Positions 20,050 through 63,762 of a stretch of 64,000 bases of DNA are shown piece by piece. Numbering within the stretch: position 1 is the first letter of the stretch; every line of letters starts with the position of its first letter. Below the pieces are notes generated by a model. The model was not told the DNA's origin, searched no databases, and saw only the letters and a program-made list of their open reading frames with translations. This DNA comes from Kryptolebias marmoratus. Lineage: Eukaryota > Chordata > Actinopteri > Cyprinodontiformes > Rivulidae. The stretch covers positions 13,394,620 through 13,458,619 of the forward strand of contig NC_051434.1 of assembly GCF_001649575.2 (NCBI RefSeq). The letters are read 5' to 3'. The translations under genes were made by a program, and so were the position numbers.

Positions 20050-20126
20050 GGCCTTTAATTGAATCCGCTCCGCCGAGCGCAAAAAAACAAAAAAACAAAA
20101 AAACCAACCCAAAACAAACCATGTGA
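20050..20126 (-). promoter_or_regulatory. gpnmb proximal promoter with M-box
   Basis: On the gpnmb strand TCACATG (20120-20126) is the core of the MITF/TFE M-box. It lies about 60 nt upstream of ATTAAAGG, a TATA-like stretch at about 20052-20059. Mammalian Gpnmb is a known MITF/TFE target. The TSS is inferred, not shown. Confidence 0.45.
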
Positions 20127-20519
20127 TGTTTTCCAAACGAGGCGCACCTCATCACCCATTAGACTCCTGGAAACTCACGAGAGAGCACTTGTACCCGGAT
20201 GTCCACTTCCTCTTTGCCTCTTTTCCCTCTGCTTTATGATAAAATCCTCTAAAAAACAATCTACTGACAGCAGTCATCCATAGGAGCATTTATTTGTTAG
20301 TTTTATAATGATTTGCTTATTTGTATCGTTATGTGAGGGAGTTTTTGTCAGGTAGATTATTCACAACATCTCTTTCTGAGCACAAATATTTGAATTCTGT
20401 TAGTTTATTTTAAATGTTTTGATCGATGTTTTCTAACCAGATCTCGTTTTTGGAGCTAAAAATACATTTTGTTGCGCTAAGAACTGAAGTAATAAAACAA
20501 CCTAATTTAATTGATACAA

Positions 20520-20775
20520 AAAGACGCGCGCGTGGTTTGGCCTCGTGCCTTTTTTGCTTGTAAATGTCGGCTCTTTTTTCTTTACATTTCACTTCTAATA
20601 AAAGTCCTCGCGTGACAGCTGCTCCTATGACTAATTATGAGTTGCTTTTTTTTCTGGTTTTGGTGGCGTGGACCCCACCCCCCCCGCGGGGTCCGCGCGC
20701 GCACAGGTTGCGCCACACGCGTCGCGCGCCCCGAATAGCGGAAGGAAGAGGGACGGTGGCGCTCAGCATGTGATC
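20520..20775. promoter_or_regulatory. CpG-dense block upstream of gpnmb, with a second TCACATG
   Basis: About 20685-20755 is packed with CpG (GGGGTCCGCGCGCGCACAGG, ACACGCGTCGCGCGCC). A further CATGTGA lies at 20767-20773. It stands out from the AT-rich surroundings and could be an upstream promoter or enhancer. Confidence 0.3.
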
Positions 20776-23175
20776 TTGATCTGATCGGATCACAAGAGGG
20801 TTGGGAAACGGCAGCAAAGGGCCACAGCACTGAGCTCATGCATCCGATCACCCCCCCCCCGCCCCCTCCAAAAAAACAAATCAAAAAATAAAAGGGAGAA
20901 TGCGACCATTTTTAAAAAACGGTTTTAATAAAATAAATCCACTGGTGGAGGATGTCAGTGATTTAATGGAAACGTTGGATGGAAGTTTCTAGTTTACACA
21001 AAAAAAATATGCTGCCAGAGTAACAGTGAAGGAAAAAATAAATCCAAGTTCATGAACGGATGGATCGATTCTTTTGTTGCAGCAACAGACATAAAAAAAC
21101 AAACAAAAAAACGAAAACCAATTTAATAAAAGCACCACGAAGACGCAGTGCAACAAAGTGATTGTACAAACTGTACAAAGAGAAAGATAAAAATTGTGCA
21201 AAACAAGAATCCAGCTGTAATCTAAAAGGTTTGATTCAAAACGGTCCAAAAAATAAATAAATAAAATGGGCAGAAACAGTGGACCATTCAGAGGTGTTGG
21301 AAAAATTCCCTGAGCTGGTTTAACAGATAGTCAGAGAGATTAAAGTCACATGAGGTCCTGTGTTATTTATTTGTTTATGTATTTATTTAGAACGATTTTT
21401 GTTGATGGACTGCGTTGTTTGTAAAAAAGGAGGGATGTTTCCTCATCTCCCAGAGCTCCTTCTGTTCTGATTATACCAAAACAAACTACTAGATTAAAAA
21501 GACAGAAGTAGAAGCCATTTCATGTTACAAACGCCCCCCCCCCTTCATAAAAAAACAAACAAAAAAAGAAACAAAAACAAACAACAACAACAAAAAAAGA
21601 CTAAAGTTATAAAAGCGTAAGTAATGCAGTACTGCCCGATGCCGCTAGAGGGCACCATTCCTCAGTCTCCACACACCTCAGGCTCTCAGGTCCAATTAGG
21701 GCCTGATTTCATTACAGACACGCAGCTCTTTAATATTAGGAAAAACTTGGAAAAGATTTTTTTTTTCTGACACTGAGATTTATTTTATTCCAAATATAGA
21801 GCTCTGCTTAAAGCCCATGCTTGTAAAAAATAATATTTTAGGGCCCTGCATCAACAAAGAGCTGCTGTGATTCCTTCAAATGTTTAGTTGTTTGATTCAA
21901 GCTACATTGAACAGAAAACTTAATACATTACCACAAAATATTAAACAGATTTAGGAATTAAAAGTTATTAGTTTGTAAGCCTTTGCTGGGTTTATGTTAA
22001 TTTCTTTCTTTCTTTTTTAAACATCATATTCTGTTATGTTTTCTGTATTGTGTTTTGGACATTTCTTTCATTGTTTTTTAATCTTTTTTGCTGGGAAATG
22101 ATGCATTTCCCTTCTTTGTGAAGTGACATATGACCAGTTTGGTCTTTGTGCAAAAAGTGAAACAATTTGCTGTGTTTTATAGAGAATTAAAAAGCTTTTC
22201 TGTTGTGTTTCTTTATGCGATTTAACCCAATGGCACCGCGTTAAGGCCAGTGAACCACAATGTTCTGTAAAACATTGTAAAGAGAACACGAAGGCCAGCT
22301 ACACGAGGCCACCTCCCCTAAATATATATGCAACAAGCTGGTGGCCAAAGTTTGGGGATATAAGTTAAAAAAAAAAGCTTCAGAGGGTCCCAGCAGCTGT
22401 GCTCAGACTCTGTTTGCTTCTTCTGCTGTTGGACAGAAACACCTGGAAGAGAGAGGATGGAGGTCCTGATCAGTAAATCCGGAGGCTGTGGGTGCTGCAT
22501 CCTCCTGAGCTGGCTCTGGTTTTATGTCTCAGGCTGCCTGCAGTGGCTCTAACAGGCCCGAACTGTCAGCAGCTCCTCTCTTTCAGCCACGTTTGACCCT
22601 TCATCTTGTTCTCCTGCTTCCCCTTTAACCCGCTTGTTCCATTTCATGTGAGCATCAAGTCACACGTGTTTCAAAACTCAAATGCAACCCAGAACTTTGT
22701 TAGAACGAACCCTCAGCTCATCACGACTCAGATCTTTGCACCAAACGGACACAGGGAAAAGGTCTTTATAGTTCTCAAGATCCTCAGATTTTGACTAACA
22801 ATTAGAAACATGAGTAATAACTGCTTCCTTCCACAGGACCAGAGTTGTGTCTCCCATCATAGACGTGACAGAAGGGCAGATCTTTTAGTATAACGCCACC
22901 CAGTGGCCAGTAATGGGAGTGATTCACTTCTGCTGGGAATCAAACTTTCCACTTCCAGATGAGGACCCAGATGTGGCTGTTCGACTTATCCGGTGAGTTC
23001 ACAGAGGCTCCACACAACAGGAATATTGTGCTAAATGAGTCAAACATTCTCCCCAAGCACAGCTAAGATAAGATAATAAGGGAAGAGTTTAAAAATGAAA
23101 CATCACAGACATCATGTTATCCAGTGAAAACATGAAAACAGGAAACGCACAGTGGAAATCAGGCTTGAGCGAGCT

Positions 23176-23279
23176 CTAAGCAGCAGTACTGATGCTGTAC
23201 GTAACGGGAGCCCCGCTTTGGGAGGAGACGTTGTGGCCACCGGCAGACATTTTTTCCTGGAGTGTGCTGCTGTAGGGGT
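23176..23279 (-). other. Possible terminal exon of unknown gene
   Basis: After a CCCCTACAG acceptor, the minus strand reads STLQEKMSAGGHNVSSQSGA then PVTYSISTAA and TAG. No family recognised. Short and possibly chance. Confidence 0.2.
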
Positions 23280-24874
23280 CAGAACAAACTGAGCTGTCAG
23301 TCAGGGGTAAAATAAAACCCACCTGATATCAATTCACCTACTGACTGGGAGATGATACAAATATTTGGGTGTAGATTAATAAAAGAGACTAGCCAAGTGT
23401 GTGTGGATCAGTCTGAAAATCTTTTCATGCAGTCCAAGAGCCTGAAGATTACAGAGCGCCTGCAGATGAAGAGGAGTCTGGGTTACAGGAACTTCCACTG
23501 GTTCTTGTCTACAGTTGGTCCACAACTCTATGTCTCACAGGACAGACAGCTCAGGAGGTTTGCACCTGTCGCACTGGGACAGCAGCGGCGCTTTGAGACA
23601 CTAGTGGCACCATCAAGGTGCCTGAAATGAGCAAAATTAAGAGGACTCATGTGTTCATAAGGTGTTAAAACTATAGACACATCTTCCATCCCTGTAATAC
23701 ACACTCTATGACATAATGTGCTCATATGATTATAGAAAAAAAATCTATATTTTATGTTACCATTTTTGTTTTGTTCCTATTTTAAACATTGCAAACATTT
23801 GTTTGAATAATCCAAGTCTAAATATCCACTGAAAGGTTTAGATTTTGATGATCTTTTATAATAATTTATGCACATGCTGCGTAAAAATGTAAATTAAATC
23901 ATCTTAAAACATCCTACATAGATAAGTAAATGTTTTTATTATTTCAGGTTTATTTCATTTCAGTGCTTTTAGATAAATATGTTCTCATACAGTTTAAAAA
24001 TGCCTTTGAAAACAACCGTATGTTCGATTTGAAGTTTAGATCAAGTTGCTGATCATTCCGCTCAGTAAAGCCACATAGTGGAGTGTGTTTTTTTCTCGCA
24101 AACATGATTGAAATTTCACAATGTTAATGATGATTTGGCTCTGCTCGTGTCTCTTTAAGAGATAGTCGGGTTATTCTTTATGTGATGTTCTGTCAAATAT
24201 TTATCAACAGTTTTTCAATTTTTCCAGAGCAATATGTGAGATAGAAAAGACTAATGTCTTGGCTGATACGATCCTGACTACGGATAAACTTTTAACAGAA
24301 CATCACTTTAACAATAAGACCCAAACAGCATCTAAAACTGAATTTGGCTCACCTGAATACAAATAATGATAAACAACAACAACACAAAAAATTAAAAAAT
24401 GCCCCCAAAATTGCTGCATTTTAAAAGATTTTTGTATTTATTTGTTGTAATATGTCTTGTGTTTATTTTAAAAAAAATTTTAACATTAAATTCTTGACGA
24501 AATAAGAAATGTTTCGGTGCATTATCAGTGCCGACCAGCAGAGGGAGCCACTAACCTTCAACATGTTCAACATCAGAAGCGCCACAGCTGCTTTCTTTGT
24601 CTTTCCTTTAGTCCACACAAATAATCCCAGTGTTGTTCTTTCGTATAAAATGTTTGCTACATCCATATTTCATGAAAACAACACGACTCTGACTGAAATA
24701 ACATCTGACTGAAGAGCTGGAAGCTGTCTTCAACAAACATCCACACACTACAGGATGCTGGGATTTTTGTCTTCAGGTTTTTTAGGTTCATGTAAAATTT
24801 AAAAAAAAAAAAAAAATCCCTGCAGTTTAAGACTACACTCATCCAAAACTTCTTTAAGTTTTCTCTCCAAAGAG

Positions 24875-25056
24875 TTACACTTTCATGTAATCTTTTAAAG
24901 TGACTTTGATCAAGAGTTCTTCAGGCTTTCGAAGTTTCTCTTTCAGCTCTGGCCATGTCTTAACTCGCTTTTTGTCCAAATGGTTCAAAGAAAAGTCATC
25001 AGGCCACGGCGATGGGAGACCCTTAGTGATCAGATACCTCTTTTCAGGTGAAGACC
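24875..25056 (-). other. Possible terminal exon of unknown gene (59 codons)
   Basis: After a TTTGAG acceptor the minus strand reads SSPEKRYLITKGLPSPWPDD, FSLNHLDKKRVKTWPELKEK, LRKPEELLIKVTLKDYMKV and a TAA at 24875-24877. A TGA precedes the splice site in the same frame, so it would need to be an exon. It reads like a folded protein (regular Leu/Lys/Glu pattern, two Trp), but I cannot name the family. A neighbouring open segment with a stop at 25106-25108 reads AVAGAVDTVRRAGKAAGDAL in another frame. Confidence 0.3.
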
Positions 25057-25236
25057 CTCAAATCATCAGTGAGGCCAGGTGGTTTAAAACTGGACCTGAG
25101 CAGGGTTAATGGCCATCGGGCCTTCTTTTGCAGCTCAGCTCCTTCTTCAGGCTGTCTCTGCTTGATTTCAGGGCATCTCCAGCTGCTTTTCCTGCCCTTC
25201 TGACTGTGTCCACGGCTCCAGCCACAGCTGCATTAC

Positions 25237-25729
25237 TATGGAGAGAAAATGGTTTCAAATTACCTGTGCGTGTGTAAAAGGATTTGTGCGTGTGTAAAAA
25301 TATTTGTGCGTGTGTAAAAGGATTTGTGTGTGTGTAAAAATATGAGTCGTGAAATGAGTCTCAAAAATAGTTGTGCACTCGTAACTGGATCTGTACGTAA
25401 CTGCAGTTTTGTGTGTGTGTATCGACTTGGTGGCGACTTGTGTGTACATTTTCAACATTTGGAGGTGTAGGAAAAGGTTTATTTTCTTTTTAAGGCTTAC
25501 AATCATTTTTCACAGATACTATACAAAACTTACACACAAAGATGCTTACACGAGTTACAAATACATTTTTACACACACACAAATATTTTTACACACGCAC
25601 AAATATTTTTACACACACACAAATCCTTTTACACACACACAAATCCTTTTACACACGCACAAATATTTTTACACACGCACAAATCCTTTTACACACGCAC
25701 AGGTAATTTGAAACCATTTTCTCTCCATA
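25237..25729. mobile_element. 493-bp transposon with perfect 103-bp inverted ends
   Basis: The first 103 bp (25237-25339, starting TATGGAGAGAAAATGG) are the exact reverse complement of 25627-25729. Each arm is built of tandem 20-bp units alternating AAAAGGATTT and AAAAATATTT with GTGCGTGTGT or GTGTGTGTGT. CATTAC flanks both sides (25231-25236 and 25730-25735), a 6-bp target duplication. The centre has no open frame of note. Superfamily uncertain: 6-bp duplications are reported for IS3EU and Dada; hAT (8 bp) fits less well. Confidence 0.85.
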
Positions 25730-25735
25730 CATTAC

Positions 25736-28700
25736 CCTCCCCTTCTCCCACTCCAGTGCATTCTACTGATAGCCAAAAAGAAAATGACTGCAGCTCTCCA
25801 GGTCAGACCACTAATAACTGCACTAAAACTCTTCAAACACATTTGTTTGATTTTTTCCCCTCCTCACATTAAATTCAGGAGCGACTCTTTGACCTTTTTG
25901 TTGATTTGCTGTTGCGACTGCATTGACGTGGAGCGGGAACAACACTGGAACAGCATCTTGCTTATTTCTTTTTCTGTTAATTGAATTTTTACCCAGAGTG
26001 TCGTGGCGATGTTCGATGCCGGGACCACTTATGTAAAGTCTCTGAAGTGGCACCCTTCACAGCACTGTTTCTAGACTGACATCTTGTGCCTCCTTAAGAA
26101 TGTGACTGGGTATTCACAGGAAGCTATAAATTATCTTTGACTGGCACGTGTTTAAATTTGTGACAAAATGGCAGCTCCTGTCTCTCCCCGCCCCTGTCAT
26201 GACTCTCCCTCTCCTGTGCCCCCTGCAGTCCTGAAACCTGTCCTCCTCACCCTGATCCTCTGACTCTCTGTGGGGACCTTCACCTGCCCTCCTCTCCCAT
26301 CAGCCCCTTTCCATCAGCTCTCAGTGCTCAGGCGAGCGTGATAAATACAGCGAACGCCCACATTACCTGCTGATGTCTGCTGGGCCCGTCATATTCTCAC
26401 CATTCTGCCCTTGCCTTCCGGAGAATCCAGGCGAGATTCAGATGGATATCGGCCGCTGTGGCGGAGAGGAAGCTGGGGCCTCGTTATGAAGATCCACGAT
26501 GGGTCTGTTTCCTCCGAGAGGGAGGCGGATGCACTTAGCGCGCAAACCTCGGGGAGCTTAAAAGTCTCTCTTTTAACACAGTGTTGTTTTTGGTGATTCT
26601 TAATGTGCAATTAGCTCCTGTAGATGGGCCTCAGGAGCAGAGCTGACAAAGGGCAAAAACTAACTGCAGCAAAGTGTGACAAAAGCTTGACTCGCGGCAG
26701 CAATTAGGGTCAAAGACTGTTTCAGTAATCCGCGCGCTTCTGTTAAATATTCATACTTGAAAACAGTCTGCTCTGGCTTTTAAAACCCATTTATTATTGC
26801 TTTAAGATTTTCTGCAGAACAGAAGGATGGAGTGGGGCAGAATGGCTCCCATTTTACATTTATTTCAGAAACATTTGGTGGATGTTTTTAGCTTACAATT
26901 TGCAGAGAAGCATGCTAAAATAATAACAGAAAACCTAACCCTATCATCAGAAATACCTGCTTTAAAAATATATATTCTTCCCTACACCTTGTGTCCTGTT
27001 ACCAAAGTTAATATTCTCCTTGTTAAACTTCTCTTTGAAAGCTTTTGATCAGGCTGGTAGTTGCATTTATTTAAAAACTCTTCAACTGATCAAAAGACAA
27101 TTCTGTGCAGAAGAAGGTCAAAGATATAATCTAAGCTAGTTTTATCATTAACAAGTGAGTAATGGCATCAATAAATTGTGTAAACAGCGACACAGGACTT
27201 ATAGATTGAAAATTCATTGCTTAAAAAAAGAGTTTGTGGGAAAAGAATTGGTTGCTTTTTTTTTCAAAATACATCCTGAACAAGTGTGCAATAATGAAAT
27301 CTAATATATATTTATGAAATATGCATTTGAAGCCAGCCATTAAGAATTAATTTCCAAGTTAAATTTACACAATAAACACCTAATTTAAAAAAACAGCATT
27401 CCTTAAAGAAATGCTTATATTTGGCTGGCATTTCAAGCCAAAGTTTTAAACAAAGATCTCACCTGATCTGTCCGTGCTCAGAGTCACATCTGTAGAAATG
27501 ACTACATTTTTGTCATTTTTGTGTTTGGTAAAGCCAGGTGGTTGTGGCAGCCACCTTTGGTTCACCCTCTGAGAGTTTCATTGAAATCCATCTAGTGGCT
27601 CGTGAGATATTTTGCTAACAGACAGCTAAACGTACACAAACAGACAAAGGCCATTGGACGATCATTCGTCTTTCATGGTGGCGGTGGGTGAAACCTGAAA
27701 GGGCAAAGAAACAAGCTATTTAGGAGACGTGTTATCAGGCTAATGTCTGCAGTCTGGTTAAAAACAAAGGAATTGTTGAAATGTAATTTCTCATACACTT
27801 TTCCCTAACAGCTGCACCCCCACTCCACACACACACACACATACACAAATGCTTAAATCAACTGTCTGATGTAAAGTGTTTCAAAAGGATAAAAAACCCT
27901 GCTGTTTTCTTTCCTGTTCTGAGCATTTTAGTGCCGACATCTCATCAAGGACACCTTCATCGCCGTTACCTCAACACAATGGGAGCCAACAACATAAGAG
28001 CTTATGATTCTCCAAACTTTGGGCTTGAAGACGCGAGAAAATTCTCTGACAGCCAAACAAGAGAAGAGGTACTTCAGCAGCCATCCCGGCCCTTTTGGGT
28101 GACGGACAAGCAGACGTACGGCTAAGGAAAGGAGCCACCATTAATCTCTGCTTCTGACATCGTTCTGCCACCTCTCCCACCGCTCGTGCTGAAGCCCCTA
28201 ACCACAGGAGCAGCTCAGACTCATTTATCAAAACACAGGGAAAAAAAAAGTCCTACAAGCTCCCCTCCCACCCCTCCTGCTTTACATCAATGCAAATTGC
28301 AGTCGCAGCCTCACCCAGAGTGGAACAGATAAATGTAAAGCCCTTGTGTGGAGAGCATCTCAAGGCCCAGGCTCTTCTGTTAAGCATCGCCGCTCGCAGA
28401 CACGAGTCAGACCGCAAACAATGCAGCACAAGCATAATTGCCGGGAGCAGGCAGCTCCCACTTTGAATGTGAAGACCGCGGCACGGTAAGCAGGTTCCTG
28501 CATATCTCCATTTTGTCCGCTGAGATGAAAGTGCAGCTTTTTGTTACCTGAGAGAGAAGTTCCCACCTCCAGCAAAGCAATTCTGTTTTAGTCCTGAAAA
28601 CTGGGGCGAGGGACAAGTAAAGTGGCTCCTTTCACTGGAGTAAAGTACTCATTTGAATTGAAGAACAAAATGTGTGAGTGTATGTGCACTCTACTAACGC

Positions 28701-31169
28701 CTTTCTGTATGCGTTCAGGTGAAGAAATAAAGCAGACAGGGACAAATCGTTGCTGTATTTGGGTCAGGGCCATCAGCACAGAACGTGAATGGAGAGGAGT
28801 AAAAGTCCTACACAGTCCCAGAGCAACACATGAGATATAAAAGACTGCCCAGGTATTACCCCATTTTAAAAAAACAAACAAAAAAATCCTTATTGTGGAC
28901 CATATCCTCATTCTAGTCTTGCCACTAAATGTGAAATTTGCATGCAAAATGGAAAAAAAAAAAAGATGAAGATTGGAAGTGTGCAAAGCAGGAAGCCAGA
29001 TGGGCTTCAGTTTGTTAATGACAGATAAAGTGGAAAAGCAGTGAATAAAAGATGAGTTTTGTAGCAGGTGGTAAGACGATGTAGGAGCAGCGAGGAAGGG
29101 ATTGTCGATGCAACGTTAAGTACAGCTGGGTCCTGAGACCCCAGGTCACATAACAACACTCCAAAAGATGTGCTGCTAAATACACAAATAAACATTTTTA
29201 GTGGACACACTTCTAAATCGTCTTGCAAATCTGTCCTTAATATTACACTCCAGAAACCCAGATCTTCATTAGCTGCTAAATCTTTTGCACATTTATTGCC
29301 CTGTCTGCACTGCTCTGTTTTTATTTTTAAAGTTGATATCTTTTCTTTGTTTTTATTTTTTTTCTCTATTCAAACTAATCAAACAAAAGCCCTGATGTAC
29401 CCATGCTCCGCCACTAGGTGGCGAAAACGTCCACTTTAAGCACAAATCAAAATTGTCAATGTAACAAAAAGATGGACCACGTGCCTCTGTTGGTAAGATC
29501 GGGTTTACAGTTTCCTCTCAGTTATTAAGCATTTCAGCACGCAATCAAAGTTTTAACGGCAACAGAATCAGGCTAAAGCGAAAAGTGGAAAAAAATGATA
29601 AAAAAGAGCTCCATTGTTGTTTTGGTTTCTAGGGCACAAAGTGATGTTGAGTATGCTCAAAGTACGTTATTGTTTCTGAGGAGCTCAGTGTTTTCTGTCC
29701 AAACTGATGCTCCAAATATCAAGTTTTTAAAAGTCGGCACTTTGGAAAGAGTTTTCATACATCTTGCTTCATCAAAAACTCGATTTGTGTGTGGACGAGA
29801 GAAGCAATCGCTGCAGCAATATCTGGTGTAGAGTAGACAGTGTTTAATACTTTCCCACGTCTAAAAAAGACAAAACCACCACGGCTGCAGCTGATTTAGT
29901 GAGAGCAGCTGGACCCATGACAGGTGTGTCAGTGTTATAGTCAGGTTTCATCACCTGCCTACGTCACACACCTTCAGGTCAAATGAGCCATAGCTGCAGC
30001 TAACAAAATTGTGGACTCAACAGATAGCTCCAACAAATACAAAAACACTGGTTGCAAACAGAACAAGCAATAGGCTCGTAGCATTAGAAAGCTTCACCTA
30101 TAAATCTGAAGCATTATGCAAATCAGCGGTTCAATTATAAGGCAGCTTCAGATAAGTCAGTGTATGCATTTATGGTGAAATAATCCCCTGGAGCCTTTGA
30201 TATAGGTCAAGATTTGCAGTCCAAGGCTTTGAAAAATCAAAGAAAATGTCTGAACAAAATTAAATGTTCTGAGTTTATTTGACACTTTATCTTCCGAAGG
30301 AAAAAAAAAAGGTAGCCAACACAGCCAATGCAAAATATTACGTTTGTAATATTAGGAGGCATCTTAATCAGGCATTCCAACCACCTCAGCCGACTCGTTT
30401 CAATGGAGAGGTCCACTCATCCCTGTCATACAGAGCTGCTAACAGGACTATCAGAGTTACATAAATGACAGATAAGAAAGATTAAATTCGTTGATTTAGG
30501 CCCTAAATTCTCCAGTTGGTGTTTGCAGAGAAAATATGTATGTTGCAGTATGAATGCAGATTTGTGAAACCCTGCAATTCAAACAGAAAAAAAACATGTA
30601 TATATGATTGTCATTATTATTATGAGTTTGTATAGACATTCATGTAAAATAAATCTAAAATAAACATTAAAAAATGACACAAAAGTAACCAGTAAGTGTA
30701 TTTAGTTTAAACATTTACATAATCAATGGTTTATCCCTCCATCACTTTATATTTTTTTCTGGTTTTGTCTCGCTTTGTCACCTTTTCACTGTGCTCATAA
30801 GAATAAATGGTAAATAACGGTGGGATCTCTTAATAGTATTAAAAAATACAGTAAGAATCTGTAGTTAAGATAAGGATGTTGTTTCTCTGTATTTTTACTT
30901 TAAATGTTGGAAACAAGGATGTTTTCACCATGTATGCATTTTTCCTAGAATGTTAGGATGGAGATAGAAACATTAAGAGGAATAAAGTTTTGGAATAGTG
31001 TAGATAGACCCTAATTTGTACTTACACTGCCTCCTAAAATATTTGGAAAATAAAACTGTATTGTCAATGTAGAAACAATATGTTTTTAAAAGAAGGATGC
31101 AAGGGGCTTTAATACATATTTCTTGGTGCACAGAGTATCAAAAATCACCACATAACAGTCATATTTGGT
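25736..31169. other. Intergenic DNA, kcnh8 side
   Basis: No recognised gene. It holds a repeat copy at 27408-27650, two moderately GC-rich stretches (26160-26560 and 26690-26740), and AT-rich DNA. Open frames match nothing I know. Confidence 0.65.
27408..27650. repeat. Dispersed repeat copy (CAGCCACC / GAGTTTCATTGAAATCC family)
   Basis: Ends with TCATTGAAATCCATCTAGTG, GCTCGTGAGATATTTTGCTA, ACAGACAG. The same order of blocks occurs twice near 40100-40560. A repeat of this form is widespread in teleost genomes. Confidence 0.65.
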
Positions 31170-31175
31170 TTTATT
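31170..31175 (-). terminator. Possible kcnh8 poly(A) signal
   Basis: TTTATT on the plus strand reads AATAAA on the kcnh8 strand, about 1.4 kb past the stop. Uncertain. Confidence 0.2.
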
Positions 31176-32581
31176 AGCATATCAGTTTATCTAATAAATA
31201 TCAAAAGGCAAAAGAAAAGTTGTTTTCAGTACATTCCATTTGCAGAGAAGCAGAGAGTCAAACCTACAGGATTTCATAAGATAAGAGCAGATCTGTTGGA
31301 TGACAGTCGTGACCTTTTCCTGCGTAAAGGTCGCATTCGCGGCCATAATTTTCTTTAGTTGCATTATTTATGGCCATTACATACTATTAAAATCTTTCAG
31401 GTAAAAAAGAGAAGTCAATTCTTAGTATTGATACATTCATAGAAATATAAAAGTGTCTTTGTTCACTTATTGTGCTTTTATGTGGGAATATTGCCTTCAC
31501 TCTGAGAAAATAGCTGGTAACCCTGGGTGATCATCAGGGGAAATAGCTTCCAATGTGGATGATGAACCAATAACATATTGGTAGAATTTGCTCCAGGCCA
31601 CTTTACGAGAGGGGTGACTACCTTGTTTCCTAAAATAACCATTGTTTAAACAGAGCTCAGTTCGGATAAATATGCACCGGTAAATGCCAGGTTCAGCTAT
31701 TAAAATATCAAATCATGTTTCCTTTAAATAGATAAAAATGGCAAGCTGGACCTCCATAGGGTGACATGCAGCATGTTAATGTGTGTCTACAGGCACTACT
31801 CAAAAGGCTTGGAAAGGCATGCAGAGAGAAAGAGGGGGGAGGAGGGAGCGGTTCATGGAAAGAAACTGGATAAGAAAGACGGAGGCAGGAAAAGTCCCTG
31901 TGCTCAGTGTGACAGGCAACAGCAGGGGTTATGTTGCCAACGGCGTAACATGCCCCACCACCACCTACGTAGACAGTTTCCTCCATCCTTCACCCCCCTT
32001 TCCCTGTGGGCCAGTGGTAAAGAGCACAGAACGTCCCATGTCTCCAACTTGAACAAGTCATATGGTGTTTCATGGTATCCAGAGCATCCAACGTGTGCTG
32101 AGTGGACAAGGAAAGAAGGGTTAATTGGCAGAAGAAGTAGGTTGGAAGCAAAAAAAAAGAAAAAGGAGAGCACAGCTCTCTTCTCTAATGCTTCGGTCAC
32201 ATCCTCCATTATGGCAGAGTTCTATTCTATGAAGACCTCAAAGTGGAGGGGACGGTAAGAGGCTGAAGGTGAGCCTTACCCACATATCTATCACCATTAA
32301 GCTCCAGAACAGCCCCAAACTTCTACATGCTGTCTAACATGAAGTTTTTATAGGGTAAAGCTAATACACCTAAACCTTCTATACTTGTGTTCATGCAACT
32401 GGGGTTTTAAAAGCGTGCCATTAAAACAAACAGAAAGTTGCATCCCTGTAAATGCCTTCCAGTGATATTGGGGATCTCAGCTGAATAGGCTGAGCTTTAG
32501 TTTAGGAATAAATCCCAACCCCCAAAAAAAAGGTCCAGGAAGAAGTCCTGCAGAGTCCAGGAACGTTCTGCCGAAGGCCTG
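31176..32581 (-). other. Presumed kcnh8 3'UTR
   Basis: Follows the kcnh8 stop. The plus-strand 165-codon open frame at 31761-32258 resembles nothing and is likely chance. Confidence 0.4.
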
Positions 32582-63732
<31,151 letters not shown>

Positions 63733-63738
63733 CTGCAA

Positions 63739-63762
63739 ACACACACACACACACACACACAC
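63739..63762. repeat. (AC)12 microsatellite at a kcnh8 acceptor
   Basis: (GT)12 on the kcnh8 strand, ending 6 nt before the exon at 63732. It takes the place of the usual pyrimidine tract. Confidence 0.98.

Larger units (their letters stand above)
20776..25236. other. Intergenic DNA, gpnmb side
   Basis: AT-rich, with poly-A/poly-C runs at 20845-20890 and 21530-21600. No recognised gene. Two minus-strand open segments that might be exons are listed separately. Confidence 0.65.

Noticed and set aside
25409..25711. 100-codon open frame rich in HTHK repeats
   Set aside because: Translation of the tandem arm of the 25237-25729 transposon, not a protein.
31761..32258. 165-codon plus-strand open frame
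   Set aside because: Low-complexity Lys/Arg run and no recognisable domain; antisense to the presumed kcnh8 3'UTR.
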